Of a stretch of 64,000 nt of DNA, positions 43,732 through 54,163 are shown in pieces. Location of the stretch: NCBI RefSeq assembly GCF_030814815.1, contig NZ_JAUSVR010000010.1, positions 1-64,000 on the forward strand, in the 5' to 3' direction. Within the stretch, counting starts at the first letter, position 1; every line of letters starts with the position of its first letter. Both the position numbers and the translations under genes were made by a program. The notes below the pieces were generated by a model, which saw only the letters and a list, made by a program, of their open reading frames with translations, searched no databases and was not told where the DNA came from. The DNA comes from Ancylobacter amanitiformis. Its GTDB lineage: Bacteria > Pseudomonadota > Alphaproteobacteria > Rhizobiales > Xanthobacteraceae.

Positions 43732-43834
43732 AGCTTTTCCGGTGAATTCCGGTTCACCGGAAAAGCTCTAGGTTATTGTTCTGACGCATTTTCTTCACGC
43801 GAACCGGAATCCACTTCGCTCGAAAATGCTCTAG
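43728..43834. repeat. 107 bp dispersed repeat, copy 2
   Basis: It has the same length and orientation as the copy at 22624-22730, with only two differences. It starts with the CTAG that also holds the stop codon of the preceding dehydrogenase, and ends with CTAG. Its inverted-repeat half here pairs almost perfectly (CTAGAGCTTTTCCGGTGAA against its complement). It sits between two genes that would otherwise form one operon, and could act as a terminator or attenuator. Confidence 0.92.
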
Positions 43835-43887
43835 CCCATCCCGCTCTTCTCGCCTTCGAGACACCTGTAAACGTAAGGACCAGCACC

Positions 43888-45198
43888 ATGGCCGTAACCC
43901 ATCTGAAGCGCGGCAAGCCCTCCGAAGAGCGCTCGCAGGACGACCGCAAGGTTCGTGAGACGGTCGAGACCATCCTCGCCGACATCGAGGCGCGCGGCGA
44001 CGCGGCGGTGCGCGAACTGTCGGAGAAATTCGATCGTTATTCGCCGCCGGCCTTCCGTCTGACCTCCGGCGAGATCGAGGCGCTGATGGCGCGGGTTTCG
44101 ACGCGGGACATGGAAGACATCCGCTTCGCGCAGACGCAGGTGCGCAATTTCGCGCAGGCCCAGCGCAATTCGATGACGGATATCGAGATCGAGACGCTGC
44201 CCGGCGTCATTCTCGGCCACAAGAACATCCCGGTGCAGTCGGTCGGCTGCTATGTGCCGGGCGGCAAGTTCCCGATGGTCGCCTCGGCGCATATGTCGGT
44301 GCTGACCGCCGCGGTGGCCGGCGTGCCGCGCATCGCCGCCGCGACCCCGCCCTTCAAGGGCGAACCGAACCCGGCGGTGATCGCCGCCATGCATCTGGGC
44401 GGCGCGCATGAGATCTATGTGATGGGCGGTATCCAGGCCATCGGCGCGCTGGCGATCGGCACGCAGACCATCGCCCCCGTCGACATGCTGGTCGGGCCGG
44501 GCAATGCCTATGTCGCCGAAGCCAAGCGCCAGCTCTATGGCCGCGTCGGCATCGATCTGTTCGCCGGCCCGACCGAGACGATGGTGATCGCCGACGACAC
44601 CGTGGATGGCGAGATCTGCGCCACCGACCTGCTTGGGCAGGCCGAGCATGGCTACAATTCGCCGGCCGTTCTCGTCACCAACAGCCGCCGCCTCGCCGAG
44701 GACACGCTCGCCGAGATCGACCGTCTGCTGGCGCTGCTGCCGACCGCCGACACGGCGACGAAATCCTGGGCCGATTACGGCGAGGTAATCCTGTGCGACA
44801 GCCATGAGGAGATGCTCGACGTCGCCAACGACATCGCCTCCGAGCATGTGCAGGTGATGACCGACCGGGACGACTGGTATCTCGCCAACATGCATTCCTA
44901 TGGCGCGCTGTTCCTCGGGGCCCGCACCAATGTCGCCAATGGCGACAAGGTGATCGGCACCAACCACACGCTGCCGACCCACAAGGCGGGGCGCTACACC
45001 GGCGGCCTGTGGGTGGGCAAATTCCTCAAGACGCACAGCTACCAGAGGATCACCACCGACGAGGCGGCGGCGATGATCGGCGCCTATGGCTCGCGCCTGT
45101 GCCTGCTGGAAGGCTTCGTCGGCCATGCCGAGCAGTGCAATGTGCGCGTGCGCCGCTACGGCCACAAGAACGTGCCCTATGGCGAGGCGGCGGAATGA
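43888..45198 (+). CDS. Histidinol dehydrogenase-like alcohol dehydrogenase (HisD family)
   Basis: The 436-residue protein has the HisD fold and catalytic landmarks: [41 protein letters not shown], the base region SEHVQVMT (Glu-His) and a C-terminal His in [14 protein letters not shown]. HisD oxidises L-histidinol in four electrons. Paralogues in catabolic clusters, such as HpsN for dihydroxypropanesulfonate, oxidise other terminal alcohols to acids. No his genes are nearby and the flanks are catabolic, so a polyol or sugar alcohol substrate is likely. Confidence 0.9.
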   Translation: MAVTHLKRGKPSEERSQDDRKVRETVETILADIEARGDAAVRELSEKFDRYSPPAFRLTSGEIEALMARVSTRDMEDIRFAQTQVRNFAQAQRNSMTDIEIETLPGVILGHKNIPVQSVGCYVPGGKFPMVASAHMSVLTAAVAGVPRIAAATPPFKGEPNPAVIAAMHLGGAHEIYVMGGIQAIGALAIGTQTIAPVDMLVGPGNAYVAEAKRQLYGRVGIDLFAGPTETMVIADDTVDGEICATDLLGQAEHGYNSPAVLVTNSRRLAEDTLAEIDRLLALLPTADTATKSWADYGEVILCDSHEEMLDVANDIASEHVQVMTDRDDWYLANMHSYGALFLGARTNVANGDKVIGTNHTLPTHKAGRYTGGLWVGKFLKTHSYQRITTDEAAAMIGAYGSRLCLLEGFVGHAEQCNVRVRRYGHKNVPYGEAAE

Positions 45199-45956
45199 AC
45201 GTCGCCGCGCCCTCGTTCCGGCTTGATGGGAAACGGGTACTGGTGACGGGCGCGGGGCGGGGCATCGGCCTCGCCATCGCGCGGGCCTGCGCCGCCTCGG
45301 GTGCGGACGTGACCCTGTGCGCCCGTTCGGCGGGCGAGATCGGCGAGGCCGCGGCCGCGTTGCGCGGGCTGGGTCTCAAGGCCGAGGCGCTGCCGGCCGA
45401 CGTCACCGATGTGGAGGGGTTCGCCGCGCTCGTCGCGGCGCGCCCGGCCTTCGACGTGTTCGTCAACAATGCCGGCACGAACCGGCCGAAGCCCCTCGCG
45501 CAGGTGACGGTCGAGGATTACGACGCCGTGCTGGGGCTGAACCTGCGCAGCGCCGTGTTCGCAGCCAAGGCCGTCACCGCCCGGATGATCGAGGCGGCGC
45601 GCGGCGGCTCGGTGATCAACATGTCCTCGCAGATGGGCCATGTGGGAGCGGCCAACCGCACGCTGTACTGCGCCTCGAAATGGGGGCTGGAGGGCTTCAC
45701 CAAGGCGCTGGCGGTGGAACTGGCGCCGCATCGCATTCGCGTCAACACCATCTGCCCGACCTTTGTCGAGACGCCGATGACCGAGCCCTATTTCCGTGAT
45801 CCGGCGTTTCGCGCCGAGGTGTTGGCGAAGATCCCGCTGGGCCGCATAGGGCAGGTGGAGGATGTGGCGGCGGCGGCGGTGTTCCTCGCCAGCGATGGCG
45901 CGTCGCTCATGACGGGCAGCGCGCTGATGCTGGATGGAGGGTGGACGGCGCTGTGA
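45195..45956 (+). CDS. SDR-family oxidoreductase
   Basis: The 253-residue classical SDR has [27 protein letters not shown], the MSSQMGHVG serine region, [14 protein letters not shown] (catalytic Tyr-Lys) and ends [13 protein letters not shown]. It overlaps the HisD-like gene by 4 bp and is thus coupled to it. The pair could oxidise successive hydroxyls of one substrate. It is most like gluconate 5-dehydrogenase and related sugar-acid or polyol SDRs in overall pattern, but the substrate is not determined. Confidence 0.9.
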   Translation: MNVAAPSFRLDGKRVLVTGAGRGIGLAIARACAASGADVTLCARSAGEIGEAAAALRGLGLKAEALPADVTDVEGFAALVAARPAFDVFVNNAGTNRPKPLAQVTVEDYDAVLGLNLRSAVFAAKAVTARMIEAARGGSVINMSSQMGHVGAANRTLYCASKWGLEGFTKALAVELAPHRIRVNTICPTFVETPMTEPYFRDPAFRAEVLAKIPLGRIGQVEDVAAAAVFLASDGASLMTGSALMLDGGWTAL

Positions 45957-46299
45957 ACCGTGCGGATCGTCCCGCCGCGATCCGTGCCGCCCATCGCCGG
46001 ACATCGAGACCGGCGCGCCTGAACGACGCGGCCACCTGTTCTCTCCCGGGAGGGCGTCATTGCGGAACGCGAGCGGCCCGTGCGGCCCGGGCGGTTGCCT
46101 TCTGGCCCGCCTTCGCTCGTACGGCCAAGGCGTCCCAGTGCCGGCCGAGCGAGGGGCGGGCGCTGCGCCGCTGGCAGTTGAAGGTGGCGGGCTCTTGCCG
46201 GCGCGCGGGCGGCGTGCTCCGGTGTGATCACATTCGCCCCGGCATTGTCCGCGAGAGGCCGGCGTGCCGGGGCGTCCGGATCCTGAGGGTGCGTGCATC
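45957..46299. other. Intergenic region, no gene recognised
   Basis: GC-rich gap of ~343 bp between the SDR and the alcohol dehydrogenase. Short open frames exist but none has a ribosome site plus recognisable product. It presumably holds the promoter of the alcohol dehydrogenase gene near its right end. Confidence 0.5.
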
Positions 46300-47340
46300 A
46301 TGAAAGCCGTCGTCTATGAAGCCTTCGGGCAGGCGCCTGAATTGCGAAACGTTGCCGATCCGACGCCGGAGCCTCATGGCGTGGTGGTCAAGGTCGAGGC
46401 AACGGGCGTCTGCCGCAGCGACTGGCACGGCTGGGTCGGGCATGATCCCGATATCCGCCTGCCGCATGTGCCGGGTCATGAACTGGCCGGCACCATCGTC
46501 GCGGTGGGACGCCGGGTGATCCGCTTTCGCGTCGGCGACCGGGTGACGGTGCCTTTCGTGGCCGGCTGCGGCGCGTGCCCGCAATGTCATGCCGGCCATC
46601 AGCAGGTGTGCGATCACCAGTTTCAGCCCGGCTTCACCCATTGGGGCTCGTTCGCCGAATATGTCCGGCTCGACCAGGCCGACCTCAATCTGGTGCGGCT
46701 GCCGGAGGAGATTGATTTCGTCACCGCGGCCACGCTGGGGTGCCGGTTCGTCACCTCGTTCCGCGCGGTGGTGGACCAGGGCCGCACCAGTGCCGGCCAG
46801 TGGGTGGCGGTGCATGGCTGCGGCGGCGTCGGCCTGTCGGCGATCATGATCGCCGCGTCGCTCGGCGCCAATGTCGTGGCGGTGGATATTTCCGACGACA
46901 AGCTGGCCTTCGCCCGCGAGATGGGCGCGCAGGTCGTCATCAATGCCGCACGGGTCGGCGATGTGGCCGCGGCCGTGATGGATGCCACCCAGGGCGGCGC
47001 CCATGTCTCGCTCGACGCGCTGGGACACCCGCAGACCTGTTTCAACTCGGTGGCGAACCTGCGCAAGCGCGGGCGGCACATTCAGGTCGGCCTTCTTCTC
47101 GCCGACCAGGCCGCGCCGCCCATTCCCATGGCGCTGGTGATCGCCAGGGAGCTGGAGATCCTCGGCAGCCACGGCATGCAGGCGCATCGCTATGGCGACA
47201 TGCTGGCGATGATCCGCGCCGGCAGCTTGACGCCGCAGCGCCTCATCGGCCGGCGGATCACGCTGGAGGAATCGATTGTCGCGCTGACCACGATGGATCG
47301 TTTCGACGGCACGGGCGTCACGGTCGTCGACCGCTTCTGA
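46300..47340 (+). CDS. Zinc-dependent medium-chain alcohol dehydrogenase
   Basis: From the ATG at 46300 the 346-residue protein has the catalytic zinc site ([20 protein letters not shown]) and the four-Cys structural zinc loop ([15 protein letters not shown]). An NAD(P) Rossmann motif follows ([15 protein letters not shown]). The family oxidises alcohols and polyols to aldehydes or ketones. It follows the HisD-like/SDR pair in the same direction after a ~340 bp gap, so it may be a separate unit. It is convergent with the aminotransferase gene. Confidence 0.92.
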   Translation: MKAVVYEAFGQAPELRNVADPTPEPHGVVVKVEATGVCRSDWHGWVGHDPDIRLPHVPGHELAGTIVAVGRRVIRFRVGDRVTVPFVAGCGACPQCHAGHQQVCDHQFQPGFTHWGSFAEYVRLDQADLNLVRLPEEIDFVTAATLGCRFVTSFRAVVDQGRTSAGQWVAVHGCGGVGLSAIMIAASLGANVVAVDISDDKLAFAREMGAQVVINAARVGDVAAAVMDATQGGAHVSLDALGHPQTCFNSVANLRKRGRHIQVGLLLADQAAPPIPMALVIARELEILGSHGMQAHRYGDMLAMIRAGSLTPQRLIGRRITLEESIVALTTMDRFDGTGVTVVDRF

Positions 47341-47367
47341 GCGTGCGCCGCGCCGGGGAGCGCGGGT

Positions 47368-48456
47368 TCAGGCGTGGGGCGCAAGGCCGGCGAGTGCGGC
47401 TTCGATATCGGCCGGCAGGCCGGCCCCGCGCAGTTCCACGCCCAGTGCCTCGATACCTCGCGCGACCGCTGCCGGCGCGGCGCGCGGGCCGGTATGGTTG
47501 AGGCGGATCAGACGCTCGGTGCCGGGGCCGATGCACGCGGTGATCTCGACCTCGACGGGGAGGGCGGCGAGCAGCGCTGCCCGATCCATGCCCGCCGGCA
47601 GCACCGCCGCGGTGACGAGGTTCGACGGCGCGCCCCTCTCGGGCCAGAGCTTGAGGCCGAGCCGCTGCACGGCGCGGCGGGTCGCCACCGCCGCAAGGGC
47701 GTGGCGCGCGATGACGGACGTCAGTCCCCCGCGCTCGATCCGGTCCAGCGCGGCGGCGAGCGCATGCCATTCGAGCGGGGCGGGCATGCCGGGCAGCGGA
47801 CCGCGCCCGGTGTCCAGCCAGCCCTGCTTGAGATCGCGCAGCGAGAGAATGGAGCCGGTCGGCGCATCCGGCCGTTCCGCCAGCGCCCAGGCGCGCTCCG
47901 AAACCGATATCGCGGAGAGGCCGGCCGGCCCGCCGAGCGCCTTTTGCGGGCCGATGACGGCGACGTCGATGCCGAGCGCATCGATGTCGAGCGCATGGCC
48001 GCCGGCGGAGGCCACCGCGTCCACCACCGTGACGATGCCGCGCGGGCGGGCGAGGGCGAGGATCTCGGGGAGCGGGTTGAGGATGCCGCTGGCCGATTCC
48101 GCGTGGACCAGCGCGAGCAGGGCGGTTCGCGGATGCCGGTCGAGCGCGGCGGCGACGGCCTCCACCTCGATCGGCGCGGCCGGGGCGGCGGTGAGTTCGA
48201 TCACCTCGGCGCCGGCCCGGCGCAACCAGCCGCCGACCATGACGCCATAGGGGCTGGTGACGATGTTGAGCACCGGCAGGCCCGGCCGGGCGAGGCTCGC
48301 CGCCACCGCTTCCAGCGCCACCACGGCCTCGGCCTGCACGAACACGATATCGGCCTTGGTGCCGAAGAGCCCAGCCAGCCGATCGGCGATCTGTCGGTAG
48401 CCGAGGGCGGGGAAGGGGGGCGGATCGAGCAGCAGCGTCCAGTCGGGCGGGGTCAT
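47368..48456 (-). CDS. Class V aminotransferase (PLP enzyme)
   Basis: The 362-residue protein follows the alanine-glyoxylate / serine-pyruvate aminotransferase pattern: an N-terminal ALGYRQIADRLAGLFG segment, VVDAVASAGGHALDIDALG with the PLP-contacting Asp, and the Schiff-base lysine in VAVIGPQKALGGPAG. It is the last gene of the peptide-type ABC importer operon (overlap 4 bp with the upstream ATPase gene). This suggests it processes the imported compound, probably an amino acid or amine derivative. A desulfurase or kynureninase-like activity cannot be excluded. Confidence 0.85.
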   Translation of the reverse strand: MTPPDWTLLLDPPPFPALGYRQIADRLAGLFGTKADIVFVQAEAVVALEAVAASLARPGLPVLNIVTSPYGVMVGGWLRRAGAEVIELTAAPAAPIEVEAVAAALDRHPRTALLALVHAESASGILNPLPEILALARPRGIVTVVDAVASAGGHALDIDALGIDVAVIGPQKALGGPAGLSAISVSERAWALAERPDAPTGSILSLRDLKQGWLDTGRGPLPGMPAPLEWHALAAALDRIERGGLTSVIARHALAAVATRRAVQRLGLKLWPERGAPSNLVTAAVLPAGMDRAALLAALPVEVEITACIGPGTERLIRLNHTGPRAAPAAVARGIEALGVELRGAGLPADIEAALAGLAPHA

Positions 48457-49234
48457 CCGGTTCTCTCCCTCGCGAGATGGGGCACGGCGGCAACCAGCGC
48501 ACGCGCCGCCGCGCTCTCCGGCGCGCGCACGACCTGCGCCGCCGGGCCGTTCTCCACGATCCGCCCGCCCTCCATCACCGCGATGCGGTGGGACACCGCG
48601 CGGACGGCGGCGAGGTCGTGCGAGATGAAGATATAGGCGAGGCCGCTCGCGCGTTGCAGGTCGACCAGCAGTTCGAGGATGCGCGCGCGCACCGCGACGT
48701 CCAGCGCCGACACCGCTTCGTCCAGCACGATGAGGTCCGGCTTCAGCGCCAGCGCCCGCGCGATCGCGACACGCTGGCGCTGGCCGCCGGACAGATCGAG
48801 GATCGAGCGGCCCGCATGGTCGGGCGGAAGGCCGACGCGCGTGAGCAGCTGGGCGACCTCGTCCGGCCAGCCGGCGCGGGGGGCGAGGGCGTGGATGCGC
48901 AGCGGGTCGGTCAGCACGCCGGCCACCGTGGCGCGCGGGTTGAAGGCGGCGAGGGGATCCTGGAACACCATCTGCAGGTGCCGGCGTGCCCGGCGCAGCG
49001 GCGCCCCCTCCAGCGACAGCCAGTTCGCCCCGCGAAAGCGGATGCTGCCGCCATCGGGCGCGACGAGGCGCACCAGCACGCGGGCGAGCGTGGACTTGCC
49101 GCAGCCGGAGGCGCCGACCAGGCCGAGCGTCTCGCCGGGCGCGAGGGTGAGCGAAACATCGTCCAGCGCGGCGACGCGGCGGCCTCCGCTGTGGAACGTC
49201 TTGGTGAGGCCGGCGACCTCCAGCAGGGCGGCGT

Positions 49235-49238
<4 letters not shown>
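48453..49238 (-). CDS. Peptide/nickel-type ABC transporter ATPase (DppF-like)
   Basis: The 261-residue ATPase has Walker A GASGCGKST, signature LSGGQRQRVAIARAL, Walker B LIVLDEAVSALD and H-loop SHDLAAV. It is the DppF/OppF-type second ATPase of a dipeptide importer. It overlaps both the upstream DppD-like gene and the downstream aminotransferase gene by 4 bp. The usual Cys-rich C-terminal tail seen in many OppF proteins is absent. Confidence 0.92.
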
Positions 49239-50034
<796 letters not shown>

Positions 50035-50038
<4 letters not shown>

Positions 50039-50868
50039 GGCGCCGCCCTTCCGCGCCTGTCCAGCGCCTCGCCGATGCCCTCGCTGACGAGATAGATGCC
50101 GAGCACGGTGACGACCAGCGCCAGCCCCGGCAACAGCGAGAGCGAGGGCGCGGTGCGCAGCAGGTTGCGTCCCTCGGCGATCATCGTGCCCCAGGTGACG
50201 ATGTTGGGATCGCCGAGGCCGAGGAAGGAGAGCGCCGCCTCGATCAGCACCGCCGCCGCCACGATCAGCGCGGCAATGGCGAGCGCGGGCGTCAGCGCAT
50301 TGGGCAGGATCTCGCGGAAGGCGATTTCGGCCGGGTGCATGCCGATCACCCGCGCCGCCGCCACGAAGTCGCGTTCGCGCAGCGACAGCACCTGTGCCCG
50401 CACCAGCCGCGCCGGCTCGGTCCACGCGCCGAGCGCGATGGCGAGCACCACCGTGCCGATGGAGGGGCCGAGCGTGGAAACGAAGGCGAGCGCCAGCAGG
50501 AAGCGCGGCACCACCTGGAAAGCATCGGTGATGCGCATCAGCGCCTCGTCGACCAGCCCGCCGGCAAAGCCCGCCACCGTTCCGACCACCGAGCCGATGA
50601 GCAGCGCCGCCGCCATGGCGGCAAGGCCGACGGCCAGCGAGGCGCGGGCGCCATGGATGAGCCCGGCCAGCACATCGCGCCCCAGCCGGTCGGTGCCGAG
50701 CGGCAGACCGGCGTCGCTGAAGGGCGGTAGCAGCGCCGGGCCGGCAATGGCGAGCGGATCGCGCGGGGCGAGCCACGGCGCGGCCAGCGCCGCGAGGGCG
50801 ATCGCCGCGAGGATGAGGAGGCCGGCCATGCCGGCGCCCGAGCGCAGGTAGCGGCGCAGAAAGGCCAT
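50035..50868 (-). CDS. Peptide/nickel-type ABC transporter permease (DppC-like)
   Basis: From the ATG at 50868 (MAFLRRYLRSGAGMAGLLIL) the 277-residue permease has about six helices, the GTDRLGRDVLAGLIHGARASL motif of DppC/OppC proteins and an EAA loop (AARVIGMHPAEIAFREILPNALTP). The start codon shares a base with the stop of the DppB-like gene. The reading frame extends upstream only as a shadow. Confidence 0.92.
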
Positions 50869-51854
50869 CAGCCCGCCTGCCTTGCGCCGATGCGCGGGTC
50901 CAGCCACGCATAGAGGAGATCGATGGCGAGGTTGATGGCGATCACCATCACCGCGCTCACCAGGATGATGCCGGCCAGCAGCGGCCCGTCGCGCCCGGCC
51001 ACCGCTTCGCTGGCCAGCCGCCCGAAGCCGGGAATGGCGAAGACGCTCTCGATGACGACGGAGCCTCCCAGCATGGCGGCGGCCTGCAGGCCGAGCATGG
51101 TGACGAGCGGCAGCAGCGCGTTGCGCGCCACGTGCCGCCACACGATGCGCGCTCGCGACAGCCCCTTGGCCTGCGCGAAGGTCACGAAATCCAGCTGCCA
51201 CACCTCGGCCATGGCCGAGCGCATGACGCGCAGGAAAAGCGCGAGATAGATGAAGCCCAGCGCCGCCACCGGCAGCACGAGATGACGGGCGATGTCGGCC
51301 GCCCGCGCCAGCCCGGTCTTGCCGGAGGCGATGGTCTCGATGCCGGAGCCGGGCAACCAGCGCAGATCCACCGTGAAGAACAGCACCAGAACCAGCCCGA
51401 GCCAGAAGCCCGGCACGGCGTAAAGCGCGAGCGAGCCCACAGACAGCAGCCGGTCGGTGAGGCTGCCGGGTCGCGCCCCGGCCACGACGCCGAGCAGCGA
51501 GCCGAGCCCGAAGGACAGCGCCAGCGCCGAGCCCATCAATAGCAGCGTGTTCGGCAGGCGCTCCGTGATCAGCGCGCTCACGGGCCGGTCGAAGGCCACC
51601 GACCAGCCGAGATCGAGATGGGCCAGCGCGGCGAGATAGATCCATAGCCGGGCGAGGACGGACTGGTCGAGCCCGTAGTGCTGGCGCAACTGGGCGACCA
51701 GCGTCGCGTCGCCGCCGCCGCTGGTGACGAGATAGGCATCGACCGCGTCGCCCGACGCCAGTTCCAGCAACAGGAAGGTGGCGAGCACGAGAATGAGCAG
51801 CACCGGCACGGCGGCCAGCGCGCGCCGGCGCGCGAGAACCCAATTGCCTGTCAC
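50868..51854 (-). CDS. Peptide/nickel-type ABC transporter permease (DppB-like)
   Basis: The GTG at 51854 (VTGNWVLARRRALAAVPVLLIL) is the best start; upstream codons of the same frame would run into the binding-protein gene. The 328-residue protein has the N-terminal helix and first periplasmic loop of DppB (GLDQSVLARLWIYLAALAHLDLGWS), the EAA loop (AKGLSRARIVWRHVARNALLPLVT) and the VIESVFAIPGFGRLASEAV motif. It is the second gene of the operon. Confidence 0.88.
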   Translation of the reverse strand: MTGNWVLARRRALAAVPVLLILVLATFLLLELASGDAVDAYLVTSGGGDATLVAQLRQHYGLDQSVLARLWIYLAALAHLDLGWSVAFDRPVSALITERLPNTLLLMGSALALSFGLGSLLGVVAGARPGSLTDRLLSVGSLALYAVPGFWLGLVLVLFFTVDLRWLPGSGIETIASGKTGLARAADIARHLVLPVAALGFIYLALFLRVMRSAMAEVWQLDFVTFAQAKGLSRARIVWRHVARNALLPLVTMLGLQAAAMLGGSVVIESVFAIPGFGRLASEAVAGRDGPLLAGIILVSAVMVIAINLAIDLLYAWLDPRIGARQAG

Positions 51855-51894
51855 CTCGACGCCCCGTCTGCCCGTCTGTCTGCCCGCCTGTGCT

Positions 51895-53496
51895 TCAGCC
51901 CTGCAGCGCCGTGTCCGACCAGTTGGAAACGGCCCAGCGCGGGTTGCTGGCGACATTCTCCACCGTGTCGCGCGCCACCGTGATGAATCCCCACTCGGCG
52001 ACGTTGATCAAGGGCAGGTCGGCCGCCACCAGCTTCTGGAACGTCTTGTAGAGCTGGGTCCGGGCGCTGGTGTCGACCGTCCTTGCCGCCTGCGCGATGA
52101 CGGCGTCTATCTCCGCGCTCACGAAGCCGCCCTGGTTGGAGAAGGGCACTCCGGCCGGCAGGCCCGACTTCACCAGAATGGTGGTGGAGATGGCCGGATC
52201 GCCGCGAAACACCGGCGGCGCCACGGCAAGGTCGAAGGCGTGGTCGGCATAGACCGCCTTGATATGGGCGGCGGCATCATTGTTCACGAGCTGCGCGTCG
52301 ATGCCGACGGCCTTGAGCGCCTGCTTGAGGTAATCGCCGAACTGCCGCGTCTCGTTGAAATAGGGCGCCGGCAGCAGCCTCAGGGTAAAGCGCACGCCGT
52401 CCGCGCCCCGCGTGTAGCCGGCTTCATCCAGCAGGGCGTTGGCGCGTGCGACGTCAAACGGATAGGTCTCGACATCGGGTGTGTAGAACTCGCCCGCATT
52501 CTTCGGCACCGGCCCGGTCGAGGCGGTGGCATAGCCGAGGAAGATGGTGTCGACGACAAATTTGCGATCGATCGCGTGGGCGATGGCCTGGCGCACCTTG
52601 AGGTCGGCCAGTTCCTTGCGGCGATGGTTGATTTCGACCACGAGCTGGTAGGTGAGCCCCTCATAGCCCTCGGGAACCACCTTGATGCCCGGCACCTTGG
52701 CGATGCGGGCGAGATCGGCCAGCGGCACCGCCGAGAAGGCGGCGAGCTGGATCTCGTCCGCCTCCAGCGCGGCACCGGCGCCGGCGCGGTCCGGCAGCAC
52801 GCGGAAGATGATCTCCTCCAATGCCGGCTTGCCCTTGTCCCAATAGGCGTCGTTGCGGGTGAGCCGGTAATATTGCCCCGGCTTGTATTCCGCGAATCTG
52901 TAGGGGCCGGTGCCGACCAATTGCACATTGGCCGGGTTGGTGGCGATGTCGGTTCCCTCATAGAGGTGCCTGGGCAGCACGGCCGTCACCGCCGGCAGCG
53001 CGTTGCGGATCAGCTGGATCGGGGTCGGCTGGCTGAAGCGGAACACGGCGGTGAGCGGGTCGGGCGTGTCGACCGCCGTCAGATCGGCGAAGATGGTGCG
53101 GCCGAGATTCTGCAGCGGCTTCCACACCTGAAGCGCGGAGAAGGCGACGTCGGCCGAGGTGAAGGGCTTGCCGTCATGCCATGTCACGTCGGGGCGCAGC
53201 CGGAAGGTGACGGAAAGTCCGTCGCTCGATCCTTCCCACGCGAGCGCCAGACGCGGCGCCAGCCCGTTCTCGCCGGTATAGGAGGCCTCGGCCAGCGGCT
53301 CGATCACCTTGCTGGCCACGAAGAACACGCCATTGGAGGCGACGATGGCCGGATTGAGGTTTTTCGGCTCGGAATCGGCGGCGACGACCAGCCGTCCGCC
53401 CCCCGCCGCGTGCGCCCGCAGGCCGAGCGTGGCCAGCCCCGCCAGCGCGGCGGTACCTTGCAGAAGGAGGCGGCGTGAAACGGTCAAAACAGCCAT
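51895..53496 (-). CDS. Family 5 extracellular solute-binding protein (peptide/opine-type)
   Basis: The 533-residue protein starts with a signal containing SRRLLLQGTAALAGLATLGL (twin-arginine-like, cleavage near AHA/AGG). It then shows the SBP family 5 (DppA/OppA) pattern: DSEPKNLNPAI, TWHDGKPFTSADVAFSALQ, GTGPYRFAEYKPGQYYRL and VRQAIAHAIDRKFVVDTI. Such proteins bind peptides, opines, nickel chelates or glycosides. It is the first gene of an operon with two permeases, two ATPases and a class V aminotransferase. Confidence 0.92.
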   Translation of the reverse strand: MAVLTVSRRLLLQGTAALAGLATLGLRAHAAGGGRLVVAADSEPKNLNPAIVASNGVFFVASKVIEPLAEASYTGENGLAPRLALAWEGSSDGLSVTFRLRPDVTWHDGKPFTSADVAFSALQVWKPLQNLGRTIFADLTAVDTPDPLTAVFRFSQPTPIQLIRNALPAVTAVLPRHLYEGTDIATNPANVQLVGTGPYRFAEYKPGQYYRLTRNDAYWDKGKPALEEIIFRVLPDRAGAGAALEADEIQLAAFSAVPLADLARIAKVPGIKVVPEGYEGLTYQLVVEINHRRKELADLKVRQAIAHAIDRKFVVDTIFLGYATASTGPVPKNAGEFYTPDVETYPFDVARANALLDEAGYTRGADGVRFTLRLLPAPYFNETRQFGDYLKQALKAVGIDAQLVNNDAAAHIKAVYADHAFDLAVAPPVFRGDPAISTTILVKSGLPAGVPFSNQGGFVSAEIDAVIAQAARTVDTSARTQLYKTFQKLVAADLPLINVAEWGFITVARDTVENVASNPRWAVSNWSDTALQG

Positions 53497-53662
53497 GACG
53501 TGCTCGGACCCGGTCGCTCATGGGAGATACGCCGACGATCCGTCCCCTGGTCAGATGTCGTATGAACCAAGATGAGACACCGAAGCCGCGGCGGTTTCAA
53601 TAGGATTTATACTTCTTTTGTATGTTTTCGTCGCAGGCGAGGAACATAGGTGTGAGAATTTA

Positions 53663-53675
53663 TTACGTAACGTAA
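53663..53675. promoter_or_regulatory. 13 bp palindrome upstream of the peptide-type importer
   Basis: TTACGT-A-ACGTAA is a perfect dyad about 167 bp upstream of the binding-protein start, in an AT-rich stretch that probably contains the operon promoter. No regulator gene is adjacent; GntR- or CRP-like proteins bind similar sites. Confidence 0.35.
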
Positions 53676-53751
53676 CAGGCGGGCGATGCCTTTCATCGCT
53701 CGACCAACCGCTGGAGCAGCCCTGCCGCGCACCTTGGCCGGGCGCCGCCCT

Positions 53752-54083
53752 TCACTCACCACGGGGATAGCGGCGGTCGTCTTCCAGATTGTTGAGGTCG
53801 AGGTGATTGCGCATGTAGTGCTCGGAGGCCCTCTGCCGCGGCTGGAAATCCCCGGGGGGTAACAGGCGCCGTTGCGCAGCGCGGGGTAGACCGCGTGCCG
53901 GCGCGCCTGGCTGGCGCGCACCTCTGCATCGAAGCGGGCGAGGTCCCCTTTGGCTTCCGCGAGCACGCGCAGCCGGGCCTCGATCTCGGCGAGGACGGGA
54001 TCGCCGGCGCGGTTGTGGCGCTCCAGCGGGTTGGCCGACGTCGGCAGGGCGGGCGACGGCGACGGCGGCGGAAGGATGCCCAT
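53752..54083 (-). pseudogene. Unknown small protein gene with a frameshift
   Basis: From the ATG at 54083 (MGILPPPSPSPALP...) the frame codes ANPLERHNRAGDPVLAEIEA and later ARRHAVYPALRNGACYPPG. It loses coherence after a C6G4 run; moving one frame continues DFQPRQRASEHYMRNHLDLN and NLEDDRRYPRGE to a stop at 53752. One missing G would explain it, either a real mutation or a sequencing error. The family is not recognised. It lies just downstream of dhaL in the same direction. Confidence 0.5.
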
Positions 54084-54163
54084 CGTCCAGGCATCCCCGC
54101 CGGGGAAAGGCGAAGGGCCGGCCTGCCCCAGCGGGTTTCGCGCGGCCCGGTGAGCGCGCGCCG

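Noticed and set aside
43888-45198. True histidine biosynthesis hisD
   Set aside because: There are no his genes nearby, it is coupled to an SDR and flanked by catabolic genes. A catabolic HisD paralogue is more likely, though biochemical proof is lacking.
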